Below are positions 42,773-51,097 of a DNA stretch of 64,000 nt, piece after piece. This DNA is from an uncultured Lachnospiraceae bacterium (GTDB lineage Bacteria; Bacillota; Clostridia; Lachnospirales; Lachnospiraceae), in assembly GCA_910584915.1 (NCBI GenBank), contig CAJUDM010000025.1, positions 1-64,000 on the forward strand. Reading direction: 5' to 3'. The notes under the pieces were generated by a model. That model did no database searches, had not been told where the DNA came from, and saw nothing but the letters and a program-made list of their open reading frames with translations. Positions within the stretch are counted from its first letter, which is position 1, and each line of letters begins with the position of its first letter. Both the position numbers and the translations under genes were made by a program.

Positions 42773-44263
42773 CTAAAACTGAAAATAGATAAACGGATTG
42801 TATGTCCCGCTGACGATCAGCATAATGGACAACATAAACAGTACAAGCTGCAGGCAATAGTCCGCTGCCGCCGGCACAAGGTATCCCTTCATCCGCTCCC
42901 AGAGCTTTCCCGCGCCCCTCTGCAAAAATCCACCGCACAGGATCGCCGCCCCAAAGGCAAGGATCACCTTCATGGACAAAAACGAGAGCACACTGTACTC
43001 TCCAGCTCCAAAGCGGAACAGCTGACCGACAAAGGCATTCGCCACCCAGATATTGTCGGAGCGGAAATAGACCCATCCCACCATGACCACAAACATGGTA
43101 TACATCCAATTGAGCGGCCTGATGCGGTTTTTGTCCAGCCATCTCCCCAAAAAGAGCCTTTCCACAATCATAAACACCGCATAGTACAGCCCCCAGCTCC
43201 AGAAAGTAAAGTTGGCGCCGTGCCAGATGCCCGTCAGCAAAAACACGATAAAAAGATTCCTGCAGGTGCGCAGGGTGCCGTCCCTGCTGCCCCCCAGAGG
43301 TATGTATACATATTCCCGAAACCAGGCGGAAAGCGAGATATGCCATCTGCGCCAGAATTCCCTGACCGACAGGGATGTGTAGGGATAGCGGAAATTTTCC
43401 TTAAAGCGGAACCCAAACATCCTCCCGATCCCGATCGCCATATCCGAGTAGCCGGAAAAATCATAATATATCTGCAGCGTATAAGACACCATGCCGAGCC
43501 ATGCCACGGATGCCCCCAGCTTTCCTGTCTCCAGCGCCCAGACCTGATCCGCTACCTCCGCCAGGGTGTTTGCGATCAGCACTTTTTTTGCCAGCCCGTA
43601 GCAGAATCTCTTCTGTCCCGAAGAAAATAACCCTAATGTCTCCCGACGGTTCCCAAGCTGCTCAGCCACATCATTGTACTGCACGATGGGACCCGCGATC
43701 AGCTGCGGAAACAGCGCCACATAGAGCGCAAACGCGGGCAGGCTCTCCTGCACCGGCGTTTTGCCCCGATACACATCCAGAACGTAGGACATTGCCTGAA
43801 AGGTGAAAAAAGATATCCCTATCGGGAGCACCACATCCGCGATCCCCGTGGCTCCGGTCCTCTCCATGCCGAGCATGGCGTGCAAAACACTCCCCGCCCC
43901 TTTCTCCGACTGCAAAAGAGCCTCCACCGCCGTCAAAAGCATATTGAAATATTTGAAATAGAACAGCATCCCGAGATTGAGCGATATGGTCAACAGCAGA
44001 ATTCTCTTTTTTGCCCCCGCCTCTCTTCCCGGCATGCCTATGGCGCGCCCGCCGATGAAATTGATCCCTATGGAGAAAAGCATGATAAACAGGTAATAGA
44101 TCCCGCCCCATGCATAAAATACAAGACTCGCAGTCAAGAGAAATCCGTTTTTGGCACGGATCCGTCTCTCTCCGCTCTGAAATTTCATTCTGGAAAGGAT
44201 AAAATTGCCCACCAGCACGACGGGCAAAAAAATCCATAGAAATATAACAGAACTAAAAAGCAT
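42773..44263 (-). CDS. MBOAT-family membrane O-acyltransferase (AlgI/DltB-like)
   Basis: About 496 residues with eleven or so membrane segments. The AlgI-type start MLFSSVIFLWIFLPVVL, the conserved YYDFSGYSDMAIGIGRMFGF, FWRRWHISLSAWFREYVYIPLGG and LTGIWHGANFTFWSWGLYY are present, including the active-site His in IWHGAN. It passes acetyl groups across the membrane for the DHHW partner encoded 30 bp downstream in the same direction. GGGGGGATTGGAG precedes the ATG. Pair likely modifies an exopolysaccharide or cell-wall polymer. Confidence 0.95.
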   Translation of the reverse strand: MLFSSVIFLWIFLPVVLVGNFILSRMKFQSGERRIRAKNGFLLTASLVFYAWGGIYYLFIMLFSIGINFIGGRAIGMPGREAGAKKRILLLTISLNLGMLFYFKYFNMLLTAVEALLQSEKGAGSVLHAMLGMERTGATGIADVVLPIGISFFTFQAMSYVLDVYRGKTPVQESLPAFALYVALFPQLIAGPIVQYNDVAEQLGNRRETLGLFSSGQKRFCYGLAKKVLIANTLAEVADQVWALETGKLGASVAWLGMVSYTLQIYYDFSGYSDMAIGIGRMFGFRFKENFRYPYTSLSVREFWRRWHISLSAWFREYVYIPLGGSRDGTLRTCRNLFIVFLLTGIWHGANFTFWSWGLYYAVFMIVERLFLGRWLDKNRIRPLNWMYTMFVVMVGWVYFRSDNIWVANAFVGQLFRFGAGEYSVLSFLSMKVILAFGAAILCGGFLQRGAGKLWERMKGYLVPAAADYCLQLVLFMLSIMLIVSGTYNPFIYFQF

Positions 44264-44323
44264 CTCCAATCCCCCCACATTGCACGATTATATGTGTAGA
44301 CATCCGGTATCTCCTCTCTGAGC

Positions 44324-45235
44324 TTACCTGATATCCATCCCCTCATCCATACTCCCCGACCGAAACCCCTCCAGATCCAGCGTCACTCTGTCAAAGCCCA
44401 GCCCTCTTATTTTTTCAGCTATCTGTTTTCCGTGTTCTAAAAGCTTCGGCATGTCCCCAGGATCCACCTCGATCCGCGCCAGCCATTCCCGCTCCTTCTT
44501 TCTGCCGGCCTCCCGGCTTTCTCTCATCTCTCCACTTTTTTTCTGCGGATCTGTATTGACCATTTTAGTTAATTCATGCACACGCAGCCTCACATTATAA
44601 CATCCAAGCCCTCTCAGATACCGCTCTCCCTCATCGATCCGCGCAAGCAGCCCATAGTCCAGTTTCGTCCCGTAGGGAAGCCTTGTCGCAAGACAGGGCG
44701 CGGAAGGGCGCTTCGCCGCGGAAATCCCCAGATATTCCGCCAGTTCTCTGACCGCCGCCTTCGTCACACCGCACGCCGCTAACGGACTGACGATCCCGAG
44801 TTCCTTCAGCGCCCGAATACCGGGGCGGTACTGCCGCAGGTCGTCTGCATTGGTTCCCTCCAGAATACAACCTGCCCCCAGCTCCTCCGACAGCGCTTTT
44901 ATCTTCCGGAATATCCCCAGTTTGCAGAGATAGCAGCGGTTGACCGGGTTAGTCTCTATACCGACCTCCGTCAGTTCATCAATCTGCAGTACCCTGTGCA
45001 GCGCTCCGAATTCCTCCGCCGCGGACGCCGCCTCCTCCAAATCCCCCGACGGGTGAAGCCTTGTCCGGACGGTGACGGCGTATACCGCATGTTCCTTCCC
45101 CGCCGCCATACACGCCAGCCTCAGCAGGAGAGCCGAATCTACACCGCCGGAAAACGCGACCAAGATACCATCGGGAACATACTGTCCCATCTCCTTCTTC
45201 AGCATATCAAATTTTTCCGTCAGTTCTTTTTCCAT
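44324..45235 (-). CDS. larE: ATP-dependent sacrificial sulfur transferase LarE
   Basis: A 303-residue PP-loop protein. VAFSGGVDSALLL (residues 26-38) binds ATP; NRCYLCKLGIF at 99-109 has a CxxC; Cys181 in SAPCLATRLPYG is at the position of the cysteine whose sulfur is donated in single-turnover LarE proteins. It adds sulfur to the P2TMN precursor of the nickel-pincer nucleotide. Downstream of larC by 72 bp in the same direction, completing larB-larC-larE. Confidence 0.94.
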   Translation of the reverse strand: MEKELTEKFDMLKKEMGQYVPDGILVAFSGGVDSALLLRLACMAAGKEHAVYAVTVRTRLHPSGDLEEAASAAEEFGALHRVLQIDELTEVGIETNPVNRCYLCKLGIFRKIKALSEELGAGCILEGTNADDLRQYRPGIRALKELGIVSPLAACGVTKAAVRELAEYLGISAAKRPSAPCLATRLPYGTKLDYGLLARIDEGERYLRGLGCYNVRLRVHELTKMVNTDPQKKSGEMRESREAGRKKEREWLARIEVDPGDMPKLLEHGKQIAEKIRGLGFDRVTLDLEGFRSGSMDEGMDIR

Positions 45236-45307
45236 TCAGGCCTCATCTCCACAGATCGCTTTCTATTTCTTCCCGGGCGGCATTCTTTTAAATCCCTCTG
45301 GTTCTCA

Positions 45308-46864
45308 TCAGACTTTCTTCCGAAATCTGTGTCCCCTCCTGCTCCCTTTCGATATCACTTCAGGCCTGTCTCTCCTGTCCGCCCTGCAGGCCTCCTCGAT
45401 CAGACGGTACACTTCCCTAAACGGCTTTTTGCTCAGCTGACACAGCTTTATCACGCCGGCGTACTCCGGGTAATAGCGCACTCCCCCGCCTTCCGGCAGA
45501 CGGCACTCCTTCACCTCCGCCGCACCAAGCCCTGTCATGATCTCCTCATTTCTTCTGGGGAGCACTGAGCGCTCCATCTTCTGTCTGCGAATGCCTATCG
45601 TTGTCGTCTCCGAGAAGATGATGTTCTCCAGCGCAGCGATATGATCCTCCCTGCAGATCACGTTCAGCTGGTATGCCGGACGATTTTTCTTCATATAGAC
45701 AGGGATATAGTGCACATCCCTCGCTCCCGCCTCAAAAAGCCTGTCCATCACATAGCCGAGCACCTCTCCGCTGCAGTCATCGATATTGGTCTCCAGCTTA
45801 TAGATAACGTCCATGTTATCTTTGACATCTCTGTCATCCCGATCAGCCGCATATCCGACACTACTGTCACTCAAATTGACCGTGTCAGTTTTATTGTTCC
45901 GGCTTTTTTTAGTTTCCTTTCCCCTGTCTGCTGTTTCATCCGCTTCCTCAATCAGCATAGCGCGCAGTATGCTCGGCCTCTCATACTCCCTCTTTCCGCC
46001 GCCCATACCCGTCTTTATGATCCTGAAATGCCCCGGCAGATCCTCCTTCGTCCTGACCGCTGCCGCTATCGCGGCACCCGTCGGCGTCACAAGTTCTCCT
46101 CTGATATCCGTGACGGAAAGTTTCAACTGATGTTCCTGCACGATATTCAATACCGCCGGCACAGGCACGCTCATCACCCCGTGCTGACATCGTATCGTCC
46201 CTGTCCCCTCGCAGAGCTCTGTCACGATACACTCCGTTATTCCCAGGTCATCCAGGCAGACCGCCGCAGAGATAACGTCCACAATGGAATCCACCGCTCC
46301 CACCTCGTGAAAATGCACTTCCTGCTCCGGCACGCCGTGGGCTTTCGCCTCAGCCCCCGCGAGAATCCGGAAGATGTTCTCCGCCCTCTCTTTCGCCCCG
46401 TCCGACATTTCCGTCTGCCGGATGATATGCAGGATCTCCCGCAGGCCGCGATGCTCATGATGGTGTCCGTCATGGCTGTGTGAAACTGCGCCGTGTCCGT
46501 GATGATGTCCGCTGTGCTCATGGTTCCCATTCTCATGACGATGCACCTCTTCTCTGCACACATGATCGCCGTGCCCTTCCTCCTCATGAGAATGCCCGTG
46601 CTCCCCGCCCCCGAACAGATACTCCATATCATGGTCATGATTTTCATGTTCTTCATCCAGGATCACATGAAAATCGCAGACGTCCAGCCCCGCCTTCTTC
46701 ACCCTGCTGATCCTGATCTTAAATCCATGTACCGGAATGCTTTTCAACGCTTTTTTCAACACTTCCCTGTCCGCTCCGAGATCCAACAGCGCCGCCACCA
46801 TCATATCGCCGCTGATCCCGCTGTTGCATTCCAGATACAATGTATTACTTTTTCTTTCCCTCAT
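45308..46864 (-). CDS. larC: Nickel insertion protein LarC with long His-rich insert
   Basis: A 518-residue protein in one uninterrupted frame, unlike some relatives where a programmed frameshift joins two parts. The N-terminal LarC domain starts YLECNSGISGDMMVAALLDLG; the C-terminal domain contains ETNIDDCSGEVLGYVMDRLFEAGARDVHYIPVYMKKNRPAYQL, both typical of LarC. Residues 73-138 hold 22 His, with Asp and Glu, a probable nickel store or delivery tail. It inserts Ni into the pincer cofactor using CTP in known cases. Thirteen bp downstream of larB. Confidence 0.95.
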   Translation of the reverse strand: MRERKSNTLYLECNSGISGDMMVAALLDLGADREVLKKALKSIPVHGFKIRISRVKKAGLDVCDFHVILDEEHENHDHDMEYLFGGGEHGHSHEEEGHGDHVCREEVHRHENGNHEHSGHHHGHGAVSHSHDGHHHEHRGLREILHIIRQTEMSDGAKERAENIFRILAGAEAKAHGVPEQEVHFHEVGAVDSIVDVISAAVCLDDLGITECIVTELCEGTGTIRCQHGVMSVPVPAVLNIVQEHQLKLSVTDIRGELVTPTGAAIAAAVRTKEDLPGHFRIIKTGMGGGKREYERPSILRAMLIEEADETADRGKETKKSRNNKTDTVNLSDSSVGYAADRDDRDVKDNMDVIYKLETNIDDCSGEVLGYVMDRLFEAGARDVHYIPVYMKKNRPAYQLNVICREDHIAALENIIFSETTTIGIRRQKMERSVLPRRNEEIMTGLGAAEVKECRLPEGGGVRYYPEYAGVIKLCQLSKKPFREVYRLIEEACRADRRDRPEVISKGSRRGHRFRKKV

Positions 46865-46877
46865 TTCCGCCTCCTGA

Positions 46878-47630
46878 TCATCTGTTCCCGCGCCCCGCCA
46901 GCCTGTTGATCTGGGACGCCATATACCCTGCCCCGTAACCGTTGTCGATATTCACCACCGCAATCCCGTTGGCACAGGAATTGATCATCGTCAAAAGAGC
47001 CGATATCCCCCCCATGCTCGCGCCATAGCCCACGGAAGTCGGCACCGCGATCACCGGCCGCTCCACCAGCCCGCCGATCACGCTGGCGAGGGCGCCCTCC
47101 ATGCCCGCCACCGCCACCACACAGTTTGCGGAGCGGATATCATCCACCCTCGCAAGCAGACGGTGAATACCGCTGACACCTATGTCATAAATCCGTTCGA
47201 CCCTGTTCCCGAAATATTCAGCCGTCTGCGCCGCCTCCTCAGCCACAGGGATATCCGCCGTCCCCGCCGTACAGACCGCTATCCTGCCGATATGTTCCTT
47301 TCCCGTCTTTTCTATCTTCAAAATGCGGGAAATCTCATCGTAGCTGATCTCCGGGATCACTTCCCGCACCAGCTCATACTGCTCCCTCGACGCTCTTGTG
47401 CCGAGCACTTCACCGTTCTCCCGGTACAGCGCCTCAAAGATACTGCACAGATGTTCGTCCGCCTTCCCGCTGCAGTACACCACCTCCGGGTAGCCGGAGC
47501 GGATCTCCCGCTGGCTGTCCAGCCTGGCATAGCCCATATCCTCAAAAGGCTTTCTGACAAAATATCTTTCCGCCTCCTCCACAGAAACCTCGCCCCGCCT
47601 CACTTTTCCAAGCATCTCCTTCATTTCCAT
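46878..47630 (-). CDS. larB: Nicotinic acid adenine dinucleotide carboxylase/hydrolase LarB
   Basis: About 250 residues. N-terminal YFVRKPFEDMGYARLDSQREIRSGYPEVVYCSGK and C-terminal AIR-carboxylase-like core (AVCTAGTADIPVAEEAAQTAEYFG, VVAVAGMEGALASVIGGLVERPVIAVPTSVGYGASMGG) are typical of LarB. It carboxylates and hydrolyses NaAD in the first step of nickel-pincer cofactor synthesis. ATG at 47630 is preceded by ACAGGAGGGTACAGGAC. A perfect 8-bp hairpin at 47726-47749 lies between it and nikO. Confidence 0.95.
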   Translation of the reverse strand: MEMKEMLGKVRRGEVSVEEAERYFVRKPFEDMGYARLDSQREIRSGYPEVVYCSGKADEHLCSIFEALYRENGEVLGTRASREQYELVREVIPEISYDEISRILKIEKTGKEHIGRIAVCTAGTADIPVAEEAAQTAEYFGNRVERIYDIGVSGIHRLLARVDDIRSANCVVAVAGMEGALASVIGGLVERPVIAVPTSVGYGASMGGISALLTMINSCANGIAVVNIDNGYGAGYMASQINRLAGRGNR

Positions 47631-47768
47631 GTCCTGTACCCTCCTGTGTCGATCGGGCAGGAAAGATTTTCTCCCCGCCTTTCTGTACTCCTCTGTGAGC
47701 AGAGTTATCTCACCTGTGTCCAATCAGCAGAGAGGCACTTCTCTCTGCTCCCCGCAGGCTGCTTCGCC

Positions 47769-48533
47769 TCAGCTGCTTTCCGTATGCGGAACCGATCCTG
47801 TAAACCGAAAAGACAGCGGAAGCCGCAATCCGTTTCGTTCCAAAAGTTCCCTGTCTCTCAAAAGCTTCTTTGTATCCCCGTCATAGGCGATCTTTCCGCC
47901 GGACAGCAGGATCGTCCGCTCACAGGTATCATAGATAAAATCAAGGTCGTGGGACGCCAGAAGCTTTGCCCCCCTCAGTTCCTTTATCACCTCTATCAGA
48001 TTCTCCCTGTTCGCCGGATCAAGAGAGGCGGAGGGTTCGTCCATCAGAATGACGCCGTCGTCCTGCTGCAGCGCCAGTATACCCGCGATTGCCGCCAGCT
48101 TCTTTTCCCCGCCCGAGAGCCGATAGATATGCCGCCCTGCGAGCGCCTCGATGTGCGTTTTTCGCAGCGCCCATGCCGCCCTCTCCTTCGCTTCCCCGCC
48201 GGAAAGCCCGTAGCTGAGCGGTCCAAAAGCCACATCCTCCTCCACCGTATTCATGAAAAGCTGGCTGTCGGAATCCTGGAACACATACCCGAGCAGACGC
48301 CGGATCTCCCCGTAATTCCTCTTTTCCAGAGACCGCCCCGCGATCTCGATCTTCCCCTCATAACCGGAAAGCAATCCTGTCAGTATCCTCAGAAATGTGG
48401 ATTTTCCCACGCCGTTGGCGCCGATAATGCCCACAGCTTCCCCCGGAGATACCGTCAAACTGATACCGTCTAATACATACCGGTCCGCATGATAGCAAAA
48501 CCGCAGATCCTCTATCCTTATAAACACATCCAT
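47769..48533 (-). CDS. nikO: Nickel/cobalt ECF transporter ATPase (CbiO/NikO-like)
   Basis: A 254-residue ABC ATPase. Walker A GIIGANGVGKSTFL, Q-loop YVFQDSDSQLFMNTVEEDVAFGPLSYGLSGG, signature YRLSGGEKKLAAIAGILAL, Walker B DGVILMDEPSASLDPANR, and switch His in LLASHDLDF. The FQDSDSQLF segment is typical of the energy-coupling-factor group. With nikMN and nikQ directly upstream and lar genes downstream it very probably drives nickel import. Confidence 0.93.
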   Translation of the reverse strand: MDVFIRIEDLRFCYHADRYVLDGISLTVSPGEAVGIIGANGVGKSTFLRILTGLLSGYEGKIEIAGRSLEKRNYGEIRRLLGYVFQDSDSQLFMNTVEEDVAFGPLSYGLSGGEAKERAAWALRKTHIEALAGRHIYRLSGGEKKLAAIAGILALQQDDGVILMDEPSASLDPANRENLIEVIKELRGAKLLASHDLDFIYDTCERTILLSGGKIAYDGDTKKLLRDRELLERNGLRLPLSFRFTGSVPHTESS

Positions 48534-48580
48534 GCCTATTCCTTTTCGTGAAGTTATGGTTAAAAAGCGACACCAGCCCT

Positions 48581-49384
48581 CTATGGCATAAAAACCCGCC
48601 CCGCCAATTCAAAGACCGGCACCAACCGAAATAGCAGCAGCACGCCGCCCCACAACACACCGTAGCAGACGCTCTGCCACAGCGGCACAAAACTGCCCCG
48701 CAGGAAAAACTCCCCGCGAAATCCTCGCAGTGTCATACTTTCATACACCGTATTCGCCCTGTCTATGCTGCGCAGCAACATCTGACCCGCCAGAGGCCCC
48801 CATGCGCTTTTCCGGATTCCTTTTTCTCCCGGCGAGCGCAGGCTGTACGCCTGTGTGATCCTGTCCGCCTCCTTAAGCATCAGCACGAGATACCGGTAGA
48901 TCAGCAGAAACACCGTCACAAGAACCCGCGGTACATGCAGTTTTCTGAGCGCATAGCAGATCTGCTCCATCGTCGTCGAAGCGATCAGGATATACGAGGC
49001 GGACACCGCAAATCCCGCCTTCAGAAGCAGTGCCGCCATGGACAGCATCCCCGATGTGACGGTAAAACTCCCGACAGCAAGACAGGGAGCCCTGTCAAAG
49101 AGAGGATTCGCCGCGCCTATCAGACACACTGTGAGAAGGATGGGCCTCACGCGCCCCAGAGCCTGCCTCACGGATATATCCCCCGATATCATCAGGATCA
49201 CCGGATAAGCCGCCATCCCTAAAAGCCCGCTGATATCGCGCACATCAAAACTCATCACAAGTATCAGATACCAGAGTGTCACAAGCACCTTGGCAAGCGG
49301 ATGGATCCTGCAAAGCAGTGTCCCCCGCTCCGCCAGATTCTCCAGCGAATGTATTTCGTCGATCGCCTTTCCTATCCCTGCCAT
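48581..49384 (-). CDS. nikQ: Nickel/cobalt ECF transporter transmembrane protein (CbiQ/NikQ-like)
   Basis: A 267-residue EcfT-family membrane protein with about five to six segments. The coupling helices carry the Ala-Arg-Gly type motifs in variant form (RALGRVRPILLTV, LRSPGEKGIRKSAWGPLAGQMLLRSIDRANTVYESMTLRGFRGEF), the latter being the characteristic CbiQ stretch. It begins 2 bp after the nikMN stop. It links the ATPase to the substrate-specific NikMN subunit. Confidence 0.92.
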   Translation of the reverse strand: MAGIGKAIDEIHSLENLAERGTLLCRIHPLAKVLVTLWYLILVMSFDVRDISGLLGMAAYPVILMISGDISVRQALGRVRPILLTVCLIGAANPLFDRAPCLAVGSFTVTSGMLSMAALLLKAGFAVSASYILIASTTMEQICYALRKLHVPRVLVTVFLLIYRYLVLMLKEADRITQAYSLRSPGEKGIRKSAWGPLAGQMLLRSIDRANTVYESMTLRGFRGEFFLRGSFVPLWQSVCYGVLWGGVLLLFRLVPVFELAGRVFMP

Positions 49385-49386
49385 AG

Positions 49387-50385
49387 TCAGCTTTTCCCTT
49401 TTCGGAAAAATTTAAGGGCATAGCAGACGACAATGCAGAGTCCGATCACCAGCGCCCCGCCAATAAGTCCCGATACGCTGGTTCCCGCTGCGGAATCGCT
49501 GAATGAAAATCCGTAGTCGGGCAGGACCGCCGTCGCCCCCTGAACGTTTTCCGCTATCTCGTAGGCTCTGCCTGCCGCCTCCAGTTCCGCAGTACCTGCT
49601 GTTTTTTCCATTGACCACTCCAGTCCATCCGGGAGCGAAGAGGCAAACAGGGACACTGCTCCGGCAATGGCAGCGGCTGCAGCCGTCAGGATCACAAGCG
49701 TTTTCCGCAGGCTCAATCTTCCCTCCCGCTCCGCGGACGCCGCCTCCCCAGTCCACAGCATCCCGGGCCTCGCCTCAAAGACAAAACAGAGGACCGCCGC
49801 CGTTATGACACCCTCCACCAGTCCGATTGCGAGATGGATCGGCTGCATCACGCCCGCAAATACGGAAAACGGCAGCTCCGTGATCCCGGAGAAAAATGTC
49901 TCAAGCACCACCGAAAAAGCTCCCATCTGCAGCGTTACGACGCATGCCGCCACGGACGCCGCCATGATCCTTTTCCTGGTGATCCCTCTCTTCATGAGCG
50001 GCCTCCAGATCAAAAAGCCACCTGCGAAGCAGCCGTAAAACGCCATATTCCAGATATTACACCCCAGTGCAAGAAGTCCTCCGTCCGCAAACATCAGGCA
50101 CTGGATCAGCAATATCCCGATCATTGTCAAAAAGCCCGCCCAGGGCCCCAGCACCGCAGTCAACAGCATTCCGCCGCACAAATGTCCGGAGGATCCCGTT
50201 CCCGGAATCGCAAAATTGATCATCTGCGCCGCAAATACAAAAGCCCCCATCACCCCCATCGCCGGAATCTTTTCCGGCTCGTCCATAAGCCTCACCTTTT
50301 TGACCGAACAGCCCGCCGCCGCCGCAGAGGCAATATACATGGTGCCCGCCACCGCGGGGATCACCAGAGCATCCGCCATATGCAT
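49387..50385 (-). CDS. nikMN: Nickel/cobalt ECF transporter substrate-specific fusion NikMN
   Basis: A 332-residue fusion. The NikM/CbiM part starts MHMADALV; the N-terminal Met-His is part of the metal site in relatives. It has about seven membrane segments (IPGTGSSGHLCGGMLLTAVLGP, ALGCNIWNMAFYGCFAGG). After about residue 240 a NikN-type part with the PDGLE motif (SLPDGLEWSMEKTAG) and a final membrane segment follows. PDGLE-bearing M+N fusions occur in both Ni and Co systems; linkage to larB-C-E supports Ni. AAGGAGAGGATAGTATT precedes the ATG. Confidence 0.93.
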   Translation of the reverse strand: MHMADALVIPAVAGTMYIASAAAAGCSVKKVRLMDEPEKIPAMGVMGAFVFAAQMINFAIPGTGSSGHLCGGMLLTAVLGPWAGFLTMIGILLIQCLMFADGGLLALGCNIWNMAFYGCFAGGFLIWRPLMKRGITRKRIMAASVAACVVTLQMGAFSVVLETFFSGITELPFSVFAGVMQPIHLAIGLVEGVITAAVLCFVFEARPGMLWTGEAASAEREGRLSLRKTLVILTAAAAAIAGAVSLFASSLPDGLEWSMEKTAGTAELEAAGRAYEIAENVQGATAVLPDYGFSFSDSAAGTSVSGLIGGALVIGLCIVVCYALKFFRKGKS

Positions 50386-50414
50386 AATACTATCCTCTCC
50401 TTTATCCTTTTTTC

Positions 50415-50451
50415 AAAAACTCCCCCTGCACACTGTCCTGTGCCGGGGGAG
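50415..50451 (-). terminator. Terminator of the fucU-like gene
   Basis: CTCCCCC (50420-50426) with GGGGGAG (50445-50451), inner GCACA/TGTGC; on the minus strand the stem is followed by a T-run (50419-50415). It isolates the nickel operon from the gene upstream. Confidence 0.82.
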
Positions 50452-50503
50452 CATTCACTCTTTTACTTTTTGCCGGAAATATACTTGAGCATACCTCTGC
50501 TGC

Positions 50504-50959
50504 CTACGCGGTCACTACGCCCTTCCTGAGAATGATATTAGCGTAAATCGCCGTCTCCGTCGTCATGATCACACAGGTGGATCTCTCCTGTGTCTGTTTG
50601 TAGAAATCCCATTTGTTGATCTCCTGGAAACAGTCAGCTCCTCTGTTGTCGTACTTTTTCACGATCTCTTTATATTCATCCCAGATCGGCGTCTTCGCGT
50701 CATCCCCCGGCTCCACCGCCATCAGCGTACAGGGAGGATCCACCTCGCCCTTCGCGTTCGGATAAGTGTCAAGAGGCATCAGCTGCAAAACAGCATCCAA
50801 AATCTCCGGCACGCCGTGCCCGTCCAGACGGATCACTCTCTTTCCGTAGGTATGTCCCGGAAAATTGCCGTCCGCGATGGTGATCTCATCCGTATGTCCC
50901 ATCTCATCCAGTACCTTCAGTAATTCCGGCGATATAATGTTGGGAATTCCTTTTAACAT
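50504..50959 (-). CDS. fucU: RbsD/FucU-family sugar mutarotase
   Basis: About 151 residues. LKGIPNIISPELLKVLDEMGHTDEITIADGNFPGHTYGKRVIRLDGHG is characteristic of FucU, with the His and Tyr positions of the mutarotase site (GHTYG; ERSTCVIMTTETAIYANIILRKG at the end). It interconverts sugar anomers, L-fucose in the known enzyme. GAAGGAGGTTACAAC precedes the ATG. No fucose catabolic genes are adjacent, so the actual substrate could be another sugar. Confidence 0.9.
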   Translation of the reverse strand: MLKGIPNIISPELLKVLDEMGHTDEITIADGNFPGHTYGKRVIRLDGHGVPEILDAVLQLMPLDTYPNAKGEVDPPCTLMAVEPGDDAKTPIWDEYKEIVKKYDNRGADCFQEINKWDFYKQTQERSTCVIMTTETAIYANIILRKGVVTA

Positions 50960-51097
50960 GTTGTAACCTCCTTCAGAATGGCAGGTGCACATAGAGTACA
51001 TCTGCTGTTTTTTGCTGTTTGGAGGCGCCTCCCCGCGGCGCTTCCACCCTGAAATATATTTTACCAGACCTTTTCCTGTCCCACAAGGGGGATTTTA

